Both the position numbers and the translations under genes were made by a program. Positions 27,082 to 34,936 of a DNA stretch of 64,000 bases are shown here, piece after piece. Location of the stretch: assembly GCF_025252405.1 (NCBI RefSeq), contig NZ_CP104307.1, positions 4,712,001 through 4,776,000 on the forward strand, written 5' to 3'. Within the stretch, counting starts at the first letter, position 1. The number at the start of each line of letters is the position of its first letter. This stretch comes from Flavobacterium sp. TR2 (lineage in GTDB: Bacteria > Bacteroidota > Bacteroidia > Flavobacteriales > Flavobacteriaceae). The notes beneath the pieces are model-generated. The model was not told the DNA's origin. It saw only the letters and a program-made list of their open reading frames with translations, and ran no database searches.

Positions 27082-27113
27082 TTTGAATCTGTTAGGGCAC
27101 AGAGATATTTTTG
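27082..27113 (+). promoter_or_regulatory. Catalase operon promoter
   Basis: TTTG at 27082-27085, 20 nt, TATTTTTG at 27106-27113: both boxes at ideal spacing. The catalase ATG follows 23 nt later. OxyR would bind just upstream, between 27044 and 27082. Confidence 0.75.
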
Positions 27114-27136
27114 TTCAAAATTAAATAAAAATTATC

Positions 27137-28657
27137 ATGAAAAAGAATTTATCTGTAAGTTATTTTTTACTTTTTGCAAGCATGGCATTTGCACAGCAGA
27201 AACAAATCACAACAAATACAGGCGCGCCTGTTGGTGATAATCAGAATTCAAAAACGATTGGACAGGATGGACAAGTTTTGTTAGAAGACATCCATTTAAT
27301 TGAAAAATTAGCCTCATTTGACAGAGAGCGAATCCCTGAAAGAGTTGTGCACGCACGAGGCACAGGAGCCTATGGCGAATTTACAGCTTCAGGAGATTTT
27401 AGCAAATTCACCAAAGCGTCGGTTTTTAAAAAAGGAAAAACTACCCCTGTATTTGTTCGTTTCTCCACTGTAGTACATCCATCAGGATCTCCTGAAACAT
27501 TAAGAGATCCAAGAGGTTTTGCCACTAAATTTTATACAGATGAAGGCAATTATGATTTGGTAGGAAACAATCTGCCTGTTTTCTTTATTCGCGATGCGAT
27601 TAAATTCCCAGACATGGTTCACGCCTTTAAGCCATCTCCTATCTACAACAAACAGGATCCAAACAGGGTTTTTGACTTTTTCAGCAATATTCCCGAAGGA
27701 ACTCATATGTTGACGAGAGTATATTCAGATTACGGAATTCCTGCAAATTACAGAGAAATGAATGGTTCTGGAGTACACGCTTTTAAGTGGGTTAATGCAA
27801 CTGGCGAAGTTACTTACGTGAAATACACATGGAAATCGATGCAGGGAGAGAGAAATTTGACTCAAGAAGAAGCAAATGCTCTTCAAGCTCAGGACTTTCA
27901 GCACGCTACTGTTGACTTGTATGATAATATCAAAAAAGGAAATTATCCTTCTTGGGAATTATATGTACAGATGTTAAAACCTTCTGATTTTGATAAAATG
28001 GATTTTAATCCGTTAGACCCAACAAAAATCTGGCCTGCAGAAATGGCGCCATTACAATTGGTTGGAAAAATGACTTTGAATAAAATACCAGATAATTTTT
28101 TCCAAGAAGTAGAACAATCTGCGTTTGCGCCTGGCACATTAGTTCCTGGAATTGAGCCGTCTGAAGACAAACTATTACAAGGTCGTTTATTTTCTTATTT
28201 TGACACACAACGTTATAGAATTGGCAGCAATTTTCAGCAATTGCCTGTAAATGCACCAAAAGCAGCCGTTAACACAAACAACCAAAATGGTGCTTTTGCC
28301 AACAGAAAAACAAATGGAGATATTAACTATCAGCCAAGTGCAACTCAAAATGGTTTTGCAGACAATGAAAAATATAAATATTCAAAATCGGCATTTACCA
28401 ATGTAACGACAGCACAACAAAAAATTTCTAAACCAAACGATTTCAAACAAGCAGGAGAATTTTATCGTTCATTATCAGAAAAAGACAAGCAAAATTTGAT
28501 TAAAAATCTTTCTGGTGATTTAATGGTTGTTCAAAACAAAGATGTGGTACGCAAAATGGTTGGATATTTTTACATGGCCGACAGCGATTACGGAAAACGT
28601 TTAGCAAAAGCTTTAAATCTTTCTCGTGAAGAAGTTGAAAAAATGTTCGCAAAATAA
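27137..28657 (+). CDS. katA: Exported heme catalase
   Basis: 506 residues, clade 3 small-subunit catalase with an extra N-terminal signal peptide (MKKNLSVSYFLLFASMAFAQ). The protein should therefore work in the periplasm or outside rather than in the cytoplasm. Catalytic His72 lies in RVVHARGTGAYGEF, Asn145 in DLVGNNLPVFFIRDA, and the proximal heme Tyr (about 355) in RLFSYFDTQRYRIG. It dismutates H2O2 to water and oxygen. Regulation by the divergent OxyR is strongly suggested, and the promoter at 27082-27113 is canonical. The ankyrin gene starts 9 nt after its stop, as in katB-ankB operons of Pseudomonas. Confidence 0.95.
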   Translation: MKKNLSVSYFLLFASMAFAQQKQITTNTGAPVGDNQNSKTIGQDGQVLLEDIHLIEKLASFDRERIPERVVHARGTGAYGEFTASGDFSKFTKASVFKKGKTTPVFVRFSTVVHPSGSPETLRDPRGFATKFYTDEGNYDLVGNNLPVFFIRDAIKFPDMVHAFKPSPIYNKQDPNRVFDFFSNIPEGTHMLTRVYSDYGIPANYREMNGSGVHAFKWVNATGEVTYVKYTWKSMQGERNLTQEEANALQAQDFQHATVDLYDNIKKGNYPSWELYVQMLKPSDFDKMDFNPLDPTKIWPAEMAPLQLVGKMTLNKIPDNFFQEVEQSAFAPGTLVPGIEPSEDKLLQGRLFSYFDTQRYRIGSNFQQLPVNAPKAAVNTNNQNGAFANRKTNGDINYQPSATQNGFADNEKYKYSKSAFTNVTTAQQKISKPNDFKQAGEFYRSLSEKDKQNLIKNLSGDLMVVQNKDVVRKMVGYFYMADSDYGKRLAKALNLSREEVEKMFAK

Positions 28658-28666
28658 TACCTGAAG

Positions 28667-29194
28667 ATGACCAGAATAAGGATTATTATAATCTGCATTA
28701 TTGTCTTATTTTCAACTTCCTACTCTTTTGCCCAAGGCACTATTTTTACAGCGGCCCGTAACAATGATATTGAATTGCTGCGGGATCTGCTGTCAAAAAA
28801 TATTGAAATAAATAGTGCCGATGAAAGAGGAAGTTCGGCTTTGATTATTGCGAGTTATAACGGAAATTATGAAGCCACAAAACTGCTTCTTGAAAACGGA
28901 GCAGATCCAAACATTCAGGATCGTATGGGCAACACAGCTTTGATGGGATTGTGCTTTAAACGTGATGATCAAATAGCGCAACTGCTTTTGCAATATAAAA
29001 CAGATGTCAATTTGCAGAATTACAACGGAGCAACAGCATTAATTTTTGCGGCCACTTTTGGCGCTGATTCCATTATACCAATGCTGATTAATAAAGGCGC
29101 TGACAAGACTATAAAAGATAAGTATAATAAAACAGCACTTGATTATGCTATTCTTCAGGAAAATGAAGAAACTATAAAACTTCTGGCAAACTAA
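28667..29194 (+). CDS. Exported ankyrin-repeat protein linked to catalase
   Basis: 175 residues. A signal peptide (MTRIRIIIICIIVLFSTSYSFA, then Q) is followed by four to five ankyrin repeats (NDIELLRDLLSKNIEINSAD, then GNYEATKLLLENGADPNIQD and so on) that fill the rest of the chain. It is co-transcribed with the catalase gene. In Pseudomonas aeruginosa the ankyrin protein AnkB is needed for full KatB activity; here both proteins are exported, so a periplasmic catalase-support role is a reasonable inference. A terminator lies at 29221-29257. Confidence 0.88.
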   Translation: MTRIRIIIICIIVLFSTSYSFAQGTIFTAARNNDIELLRDLLSKNIEINSADERGSSALIIASYNGNYEATKLLLENGADPNIQDRMGNTALMGLCFKRDDQIAQLLLQYKTDVNLQNYNGATALIFAATFGADSIIPMLINKGADKTIKDKYNKTALDYAILQENEETIKLLAN

Positions 29195-29220
29195 AGGACA
29201 GAAAAAATGCTTGTAACTTA

Positions 29221-29257
29221 AAAGGATTTGACTTAAAAAAGTTGAATCCTTTTTTTA
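29221..29257 (+). terminator. Terminator of the catalase-ankyrin operon
   Basis: AAAGGATTTGACTT / AAGTTGAATCCTTT, a 14-bp stem with two G-U pairs and a 4-nt loop, followed by seven T. Confidence 0.8.
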
Positions 29258-29380
29258 TTACAGCCAATTTATACTTGCTCAGATTGCGTCAGATGAAAAT
29301 TTGACAATAATCGAAGAAAATTATATAAAATAATTAAAATAACTATGGTGTATTTTAGGATAATCTAAAAAAGAACTACT

Positions 29381-29665
29381 ATGAGATCGGGAAATTATAT
29401 ATCTGAAGAATTTGCATCTGAAATGAACTCTTTTGGGAAACAGCTACTAAATTACGACGATTTTCTAGAAGGCGATTATACCAATAGGCTCACGGCCTCT
29501 AATCATTATAATCTGGAGCTTGGAGAATTGGAAGATAATCTTGAATATGATTTCGAATCGGAATATGATGAAAATGACTGGGAAGAAGAAGATTACAATG
29601 AAAATCTTGGCGGCGAATATGATGAAAATGAAGAAAAGCCGGGAAGCTTTGAAATGATCGGCTAA
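29381..29665 (+). CDS. Small strongly acidic protein, unknown
   Basis: 94 residues. The N-terminal 45 residues are mixed; the C-terminal half is almost continuous Glu, Asp, Asn and Tyr (DFESEYDENDWEEEDYNENL). No signal peptide, membrane helix or cysteine. It precedes a lipoprotein gene by 11 nt, so the two probably share a transcript. The composition suggests a disordered protein that binds cations or basic partners, but no family is recognised. Codon use and length are compatible with a real gene; the overlapping minus-strand frame has an unnatural composition. Confidence 0.6.
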   Translation: MRSGNYISEEFASEMNSFGKQLLNYDDFLEGDYTNRLTASNHYNLELGELEDNLEYDFESEYDENDWEEEDYNENLGGEYDENEEKPGSFEMIG

Positions 29666-29676
29666 AAAATAATGTT

Positions 29677-30135
29677 ATGAAAAATTTATCTGTGCTTCTC
29701 ATTTCAATTTTCTTTTTTTCGTGCCAGCAAAGAGCCCCTAAAAACAATGTAAGTTCTACGGCTTCAGATTCAATTGCAGTGCAAAAAAAAGTTGAAGTGA
29801 ATCAACAAATTGGCGATACGATTCTTATGAATTTCACTAATGAAAAAGGTCTTTACACCGCAGAAACTTCATTGGATTCTATTCGTTCCAAAATTTATGT
29901 CAAATTTAGAAATGACAAGACGGGAGATTTAACAGCAAACATTAAAGCTGAGGGAAACATTCGTTTCAATCAAATTATATTCCCTGATAAGACTTCAGAT
30001 GGGCCTTTTTCAAAAGAACTAAAAATTCATCTGGAACAAAAAGGAGATTATTTTCTGATAATTGGACACTCTCTAATGGCTGATAATCCTTTTTATGGAA
30101 AATTTAAAGTCCAATTGGACATTCAAAAAGAATAA
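29677..30135 (+). CDS. Small lipoprotein, unknown
   Basis: 152 residues with a lipoprotein signal (MKNLSVLLISIFFFSC, Cys16). The mature part has a Ser/Thr/Lys linker and then a beta-rich domain of about 110 residues, containing SKIYVKFRNDKTGDL and LEQKGDYFLIIGHSLM. The second half resembles PPC-type or other beta-sandwich modules, but similarity is not strong enough for a family. It lies 11 nt after the acidic protein gene. Probably periplasmic, membrane-anchored. Confidence 0.7.
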   Translation: MKNLSVLLISIFFFSCQQRAPKNNVSSTASDSIAVQKKVEVNQQIGDTILMNFTNEKGLYTAETSLDSIRSKIYVKFRNDKTGDLTANIKAEGNIRFNQIIFPDKTSDGPFSKELKIHLEQKGDYFLIIGHSLMADNPFYGKFKVQLDIQKE

Positions 30136-30164
30136 ATCATGAATTAAATCAAGGCGATAAATCT

Positions 30165-31343
30165 TTAGGTTTTAATTCTTTTTTTGTTTCGAGCCCAATA
30201 AGTAAGATATACAATTCCCAGAATTAGCACCAATATATCAAATCTGATGATTTGCGGTATGCGGTTGATTTGATCATTGTAGTAAGTTCCTCCTAAAAGA
30301 GCGCCAGAACCAATTCCAAGTTCCATCGAAATATACATCGTTGCAACTGCTTTTCCTCTATGTTCAGGATTACTCATATCAATAGTCCAAGCACTAATCG
30401 CAGGCGATAAAATACCTGTCCCCACTCCATAAATTCCAGCTCCTACCAATAACATCTCAATATCTCTTCCTGCACTTATTATAAATAGTGCAATCGATGT
30501 TATGATCAATCCAGCCATGATAACTTTTGGCCGTCCATGCCTATCTGAAACTTTTCCTGCTCCAAAACGAACCATAACCGAAGCTACTGTAAAGGCCGTA
30601 AAAAATATACCTTTATTTGCTGCTCCCAAATGCTCACTCCAATCTGGAATTAAAGTCAAAATAAGTCCGAATGCCGTGTACGAAAGAAAAGTGATAATCC
30701 CTGCAGGAAATACATTCTTATCTACAATATCTTTTCGGCCAATAATAAACATCGATCTGTTCAATTTCTCTTTTGTTGCAAGGGTCTCTTTCATATTCAT
30801 TACTATAATAATGGAAAAGAAAGCAAGAAACGACGAACAGTAAAACATTACGTTAATTCCGTAATTGTTAACAATCATACTGCCCAATGCCGGCCCTAAA
30901 GCTCCTCCAATACTAAAACACAATCCGTGCATTCCAAGTGCTTCTCCCCATCTGTGCTGCGGAATAATATCTGCCACATAAGCCGATGTCGAAGTAGGTT
31001 TAAAACCCGTTGAAAAACCATGAACCAAACGCAGCAATAGGAACCCCGAAACAGAGCTCAAAATAGGATACAAAAATCCGCAGACCACACAAACCGAAGA
31101 TCCTATAGCCATAACAGGAACGCGTCCCCATTTGTCTGTCAGTTTTCCGCTGAATGGACGGGAAATTGCAGCCGTCAATGTAAATAATGAAATGATAAGC
31201 CCTTTGTATTCTGCTCCTCCAAGACTGCTTAAATAATTAGGAAGTTCAGGTATCATCATATTAAAACTTGATGAAAACAGTAAAGAACTCAAGCAAAGTA
31301 AAATGAATTGTAGGGTATAAATTGATTTTTCGTTTTGTGACAT
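30165..31343 (-). CDS. MFS transporter
   Basis: 392 residues with twelve hydrophobic helices. The MFS loop 2-3 motif is present as RPFSGKLTDKWGRVPVMAIG and a weaker repeat as GAGKVSDRHGRPKVIMAG between helices 8 and 9. Such sequences include drug/proton antiporters and sugar or peptide exporters; the substrate cannot be deduced. The next gene on the same strand upstream encodes a DUF763 protein 45 nt away, and they may form one transcript. The convergent lipoprotein gene ends 29 nt away, with no strong hairpin between. Confidence 0.85.
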   Translation of the reverse strand: MSQNEKSIYTLQFILLCLSSLLFSSSFNMMIPELPNYLSSLGGAEYKGLIISLFTLTAAISRPFSGKLTDKWGRVPVMAIGSSVCVVCGFLYPILSSVSGFLLLRLVHGFSTGFKPTSTSAYVADIIPQHRWGEALGMHGLCFSIGGALGPALGSMIVNNYGINVMFYCSSFLAFFSIIIVMNMKETLATKEKLNRSMFIIGRKDIVDKNVFPAGIITFLSYTAFGLILTLIPDWSEHLGAANKGIFFTAFTVASVMVRFGAGKVSDRHGRPKVIMAGLIITSIALFIISAGRDIEMLLVGAGIYGVGTGILSPAISAWTIDMSNPEHRGKAVATMYISMELGIGSGALLGGTYYNDQINRIPQIIRFDILVLILGIVYLTYWARNKKRIKT

Positions 31344-31388
31344 TATTGGATTTTTATATAACTAAAGGCAGATAGAAAATTATGGTTT

Positions 31389-32609
31389 TTAAAATAATTC
31401 CAGCTGATTGTTTGGGTTTATAGGTTTCTTTTTAGGAGGTTTTGCATCTCCAAAAACAGTTTTTCCTCCATATTTATACGATTCCTCTCTTTCTCTTTGA
31501 ATGAGTGCATCAAAATTGGAGTTTGGCGTAAAACTTTCTTCTGCTTTCCTAGAAATCTCAGATAGTTTCTGAATGGCGCTGAGCTTATCGCTATTTCCGA
31601 TTTTGGCACGATTGATAGCTCTTTGAAGCGTATCTATGGTTTCATCATAAATTTTAACTGGAACAGGAAACGGATGGCCGTCTTTTCCTCCATGAGCAAA
31701 TGAAAAACGGGCCGGATCTTCAAATCGCGTTGGAGTTCCATAAATGATTTCGCTTACCAATGCAAGCGATTGCAAGGCTCTTGGCCCCATTCCCTTCAAA
31801 AGCAGCAGTTCTTCAAAATCTTCAGGTTTGTTTTCGTGAGTGGCCCAAAGCATTGCGCCAAGCCGCTTCATATTAACATCTTCCATTCTCACATCATGAT
31901 GCGCGGGCATAGCAAGATGCTGCATTTCTTTTATGATTTTGACTGGCGATTCTTTTACCAATTCTAAAATGCCTTCACGAGATTTCGTTGCAGCGTTTGC
32001 AGTAAGGTTTAAAATAGAACCTTGATTTTCGCCATAAATAAAAGTGTGCGGTTCATTTATAAAAGATTTTAAATCTTGCGAATGCCAATGGTATCTTCTG
32101 GCAGTTCGAGAATTCGGATTCATTCCCTGCTGTATAACGGCCCATTGCCCTTTGCTATCAACAATAAAATTATGCTGATACAATTGAAAACCGTCCTGAA
32201 TGGCAGTATTGTCAACTTTTGCTGTAAGTCGGCTGCAGTCGGCAAGATTATTTCCGTCAAGACCTGTTTTTTCTCCCACAAATAGAAGTTCCTGAGGCGT
32301 TGCCATAGAATGTTTCCCTTTACCTCCGCAGATATAAATTCCGAGTTCTTTTGAATGTGGATTAACCGATTTCTTTAATGCTCCAAGCACCGAAGTCGTA
32401 ATTCCAGACGAATGCCAATCCATTCCCATAACAGCTCCAAAACTTTGAAACCAAAACGGATTGCTTAATTTGCTTATAACTTCTGAAGTTGAAAATTCCA
32501 TAGCAATGGTCTCAACAATCGCAAAACCAAGTTTAGACATTCGTTCAGCAAGCCATAACGGAACGTGCCCGTAATGTAAAGGAAGATCTGCCGTGCCTGA
32601 ACGTTTCAT
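31389..32609 (-). CDS. DUF763 family protein
   Basis: 406 residues. It begins MKRSGTADLPLHYGHVPLWL, a clear start for the DUF763 family, followed by conserved segments such as MGMDWHSSGITTSVLGALKK, GIYICGGKGKHS, YQHNFIVDSKGQWAVIQQGM, ARRYHWHS and LLKGMGPRALQSLALVSEII. The last is a helix-hairpin-helix-like stretch compatible with nucleic acid binding. The C-terminus is basic (AKPPKKKPINPNNQ). DUF763 proteins occur in archaea and bacteria without a settled function. Its neighbour is an MFS transporter; no repair operon is nearby. Confidence 0.85.
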   Translation of the reverse strand: MKRSGTADLPLHYGHVPLWLAERMSKLGFAIVETIAMEFSTSEVISKLSNPFWFQSFGAVMGMDWHSSGITTSVLGALKKSVNPHSKELGIYICGGKGKHSMATPQELLFVGEKTGLDGNNLADCSRLTAKVDNTAIQDGFQLYQHNFIVDSKGQWAVIQQGMNPNSRTARRYHWHSQDLKSFINEPHTFIYGENQGSILNLTANAATKSREGILELVKESPVKIIKEMQHLAMPAHHDVRMEDVNMKRLGAMLWATHENKPEDFEELLLLKGMGPRALQSLALVSEIIYGTPTRFEDPARFSFAHGGKDGHPFPVPVKIYDETIDTLQRAINRAKIGNSDKLSAIQKLSEISRKAEESFTPNSNFDALIQREREESYKYGGKTVFGDAKPPKKKPINPNNQLELF

Positions 32610-32642
32610 CTGCTGGAATTTTAATCCTGCAAAAATACTTCT

Positions 32643-32812
32643 TTTAATTGTGAATTATAAAGTGTGAATTGTTAATTCAAATGTAAAAAGTTTAAGGTAT
32701 GAAATGTAAGATTTAAGATGTGAAATGTGAAAAGTAAAATGACACTCACATCTCACATCTTAAATCTTACATCTTACACCTCACATTTCACATTTCACAA
32801 TTCACAATTTAA
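32643..32812. repeat. Low-complexity inverted repeat (ATGTAAGATTTAAGATGTGA)
   Basis: A perfect 20-bp inverted pair at 32704-32723 and 32753-32772 is extended on both sides by looser TGTGAAATG / CATTTCACA words and flanked by AATTGTGAATT / AATTCACAATT. The whole 170-bp spacer is built from permutations of the same short words. Confidence 0.7.
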
Positions 32813-33900
32813 ACAATTTCAATATCTTCTGCTGGTTCTTCAATTGGTTCTGCGTTGTCATCCAGCCATGCCACAAACAATTTGTAACCTATCGAAAACA
32901 CAATTGGCCCCACAAACAATCCGATGAAACCAGACATGATAAAACCGCCAATTACACCCAGAAAAATCACAAGCATTGGCACTAGCGCCCCTTTACCTAA
33001 TAAAAGCGGTTTTAGCACATTATCTGAAAGTCCGCTGATGATGAAAAATACTGTCCAAAAAATTGCATAGCCAGAATCACCTGTCGAAAAAAGATAAATA
33101 ATTACTCCGATATTAATTATAATTGGTCCAATCTGCAGAATAGAAAATATCAGACAGATCAAAGTTAGGATTCCTGCATACGGAATATCTGCCATAAATA
33201 ATCCAATTGCTTGAATGATAGTCTGAATAACTGCAACACCCAAAATACCTTTTACTACCTGATAAATAGTTGAAACAGAAATCTTCATAATTTCTTCGGC
33301 CTCATTTCCTGCTATTTTTTTAAGGAATTTCATAAAGAAAGCTTTACCTCCCGGAGATACTAATAAAACACCCGCAATAATAACCGATAAGATAAACTGA
33401 AGAAATGCAGCTCCCGAACTCAAAATACTAGCCATAATTTTAGACGACAATTCTCTTATCTGATCTTGATATTTAACAACACTCTGCTCTAAATCTGTTG
33501 ACAAAGACAATAAAAATTCATAGAGCGGTTTGCCAATTATGGGCCATTCTTTTATAGAAGCTCCTGGCGGAGTAATTTTAAGTGTTCCCGCTTCAAAACT
33601 ATTTTTCAGTTCCAAGAAATTTCCCGTTGCGGCTTTCAAAAAATAAATTAATGGCAACACCATAATAGCAATAATCAAAACGGTAATAACAACCGATGCC
33701 AATGCTTTTCGCCCTTTTAGTATTCGCTGCAGCGAATTAAAAAAGGGGTAAAATACAACAGACAATATTACAGCCCAAAGAATAGGCATAAAAAAAGGCA
33801 ACAGCAATTTGAGACAAAATCCGACAAGGAGAAATATGAAAAATAACTGCAAAATGGTATCAAAGAGTTCTTTCTTTTTATTCGAATTGGTTGTTTTCAT
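32809..33900 (-). CDS. AI-2E family (PerM-like) membrane transporter
   Basis: 363 residues with about eight membrane helices in the AI-2E/UPF0118 pattern: an N-terminal pair (FFIFLLVGFCLKLLLPFFM, then ILWAVILSVVFYPFF), an amphipathic extracellular part at about 80-200, and a C-terminal bundle containing LGVIGGFIMSGFIGLFVGPI. Family members include AI-2 exporters and Na+/H+ antiporters; which applies here is unknown. The last residues are acidic (EPIEEPAEDIEIV). It lies downstream of the K+ channel gene on the same strand, but a repeat-filled spacer separates them. Confidence 0.85.
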   Translation of the reverse strand: MKTTNSNKKKELFDTILQLFFIFLLVGFCLKLLLPFFMPILWAVILSVVFYPFFNSLQRILKGRKALASVVITVLIIAIMVLPLIYFLKAATGNFLELKNSFEAGTLKITPPGASIKEWPIIGKPLYEFLLSLSTDLEQSVVKYQDQIRELSSKIMASILSSGAAFLQFILSVIIAGVLLVSPGGKAFFMKFLKKIAGNEAEEIMKISVSTIYQVVKGILGVAVIQTIIQAIGLFMADIPYAGILTLICLIFSILQIGPIIINIGVIIYLFSTGDSGYAIFWTVFFIISGLSDNVLKPLLLGKGALVPMLVIFLGVIGGFIMSGFIGLFVGPIVFSIGYKLFVAWLDDNAEPIEEPAEDIEIV

Positions 33901-33949
33901 GGTTATCGTGTTTAAATGGTGAGTTATGGATGGTGAATTGTTAATCTTT

Positions 33950-34110
33950 CTTCTTCATTCTTGCCTCCTTTCAAAAGCAAAACTTGACAATCTTTCTTCT
34001 AACCTCTTGCCTCCTTTCAGAAAAGCAAAACTTGACAATCTTTTTTCTTGATTCTTGCCTCCTTTCAGAAAACAATTTTCATTCTTGCCTCTTGCCTCTT
34101 TTCGGAAAAG
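33950..34110. repeat. Imperfect tandem repeats of about 48 bp next to the K+ channel gene end
   Basis: CTTGCCTCCTTTCAGAAAAG-like words followed by CAAAACTTGACAATCTTT recur three times from 33960 and a fourth partial time. The last copy runs into the coding 3' end of the channel gene (stop at 34079), whose final codons use the same CTTGCCTC / TTTTCGGAAAAGC words. Confidence 0.65.
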
Positions 34111-34783
34111 CAAAATTCGCATCTGAAACCAGTCTTCCAATTAAGATGACGGGATATAAAACGCCTGTGAGCACTTCAATCTGAACTAAAGAACGCGCCA
34201 AAGGATGAAGGGGCAGTATTTCTCCAAAACCTGTCGAGGTAATGCAGATGTAGCTGAAATATATAAAACTAGCCCGATCACTGTCGCTAGAAAATTTGGT
34301 TTTGGTTATTTGAAACGAGCCTTCAATATGTTCAAAAAGAAACAAATAGAGTGTTGACCAGAAATGAACTAAGAGCATATACACAACGATAGACCCTACG
34401 ATACGGTAAGTGGTTACGGGACCTGGCTCTAAGACTTTTATCAAAACCAGTGAAATCATAAGCAGCATTATGGCAACAGAAAAAATAAGGTCTGCAAAAA
34501 GGATGAAGACATTGTGATTTAAATAATTAATGTACTGTATGATTAAAAATAAAATAGGAATGATCGAAATACTGATAGCCTGTTTTTTATGTTTTGATAA
34601 AGCCACAATTCCGGCAAAAAGAAACAGCATCCAAAATATATTGACAGCCACCATAAGACGGTTATAGCTGCCAAAAAAAGGAATGACAATAAAATGCGTG
34701 ATACACAGCAATATCAGCATACCGCTAAGCCCTTTTTCTTGAGTCCAAAAGCTATATAAGAAATGATCTTTTTTTACTATCAT
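34079..34783 (-). CDS. Two-helix-pore potassium channel protein
   Basis: 234 residues. Four hydrophobic helices come first, then a P-loop region: a helix (SIVVYMLLVHFWSTLYLFLF), a linker, the filter ICITSTGFGEILPLHPLA and a last helix (LTGVLYPVILIGRLVSDA). The filter TSTGFGE is the TxTGFG form of bacterial Ion_trans_2 channels, expected to pass K+. There is no RCK or other C-terminal regulatory domain, and the chain ends in a short basic tail (FPKRGKRQE) encoded by sequence shared with adjacent tandem repeats. The tail may therefore have been altered by repeat growth. Confidence 0.8.
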   Translation of the reverse strand: MIVKKDHFLYSFWTQEKGLSGMLILLCITHFIVIPFFGSYNRLMVAVNIFWMLFLFAGIVALSKHKKQAISISIIPILFLIIQYINYLNHNVFILFADLIFSVAIMLLMISLVLIKVLEPGPVTTYRIVGSIVVYMLLVHFWSTLYLFLFEHIEGSFQITKTKFSSDSDRASFIYFSYICITSTGFGEILPLHPLARSLVQIEVLTGVLYPVILIGRLVSDANFAFPKRGKRQE

Positions 34784-34855
34784 AATATAAATTCCAAATG
34801 TTAAATTTCAATCCTGAAGCCTAAGGAATTCTATACTCTTGCCTCTTACTTCTTT

Positions 34856-34924
34856 ACTCTTACTTCTTTACTCTTACTTCTTTACTCTTACTTCTTTACT
34901 CTTACTTCTTTACTCTTACTTCTC
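34856..34924. repeat. 14-bp tandem repeat, five copies
   Basis: ACTCTTACTTCTTT is repeated at 34856, 34870, 34884, 34898 and 34912 (the last with two changed bases). It fills the spacer after the MFS efflux gene. Confidence 0.85.
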
Positions 34925-34936
34925 ACTCCATCACCC

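Noticed and set aside
33955..34184. Short frames on both strands rich in Leu/Ser or Lys/Glu repeats
   Set aside because: Created by the tandem DNA repeats next to the K+ channel gene.
34856..34924. Possible CRISPR array
   Set aside because: Units of 14 bp are directly adjacent with no unique spacers, and no cas genes are present.
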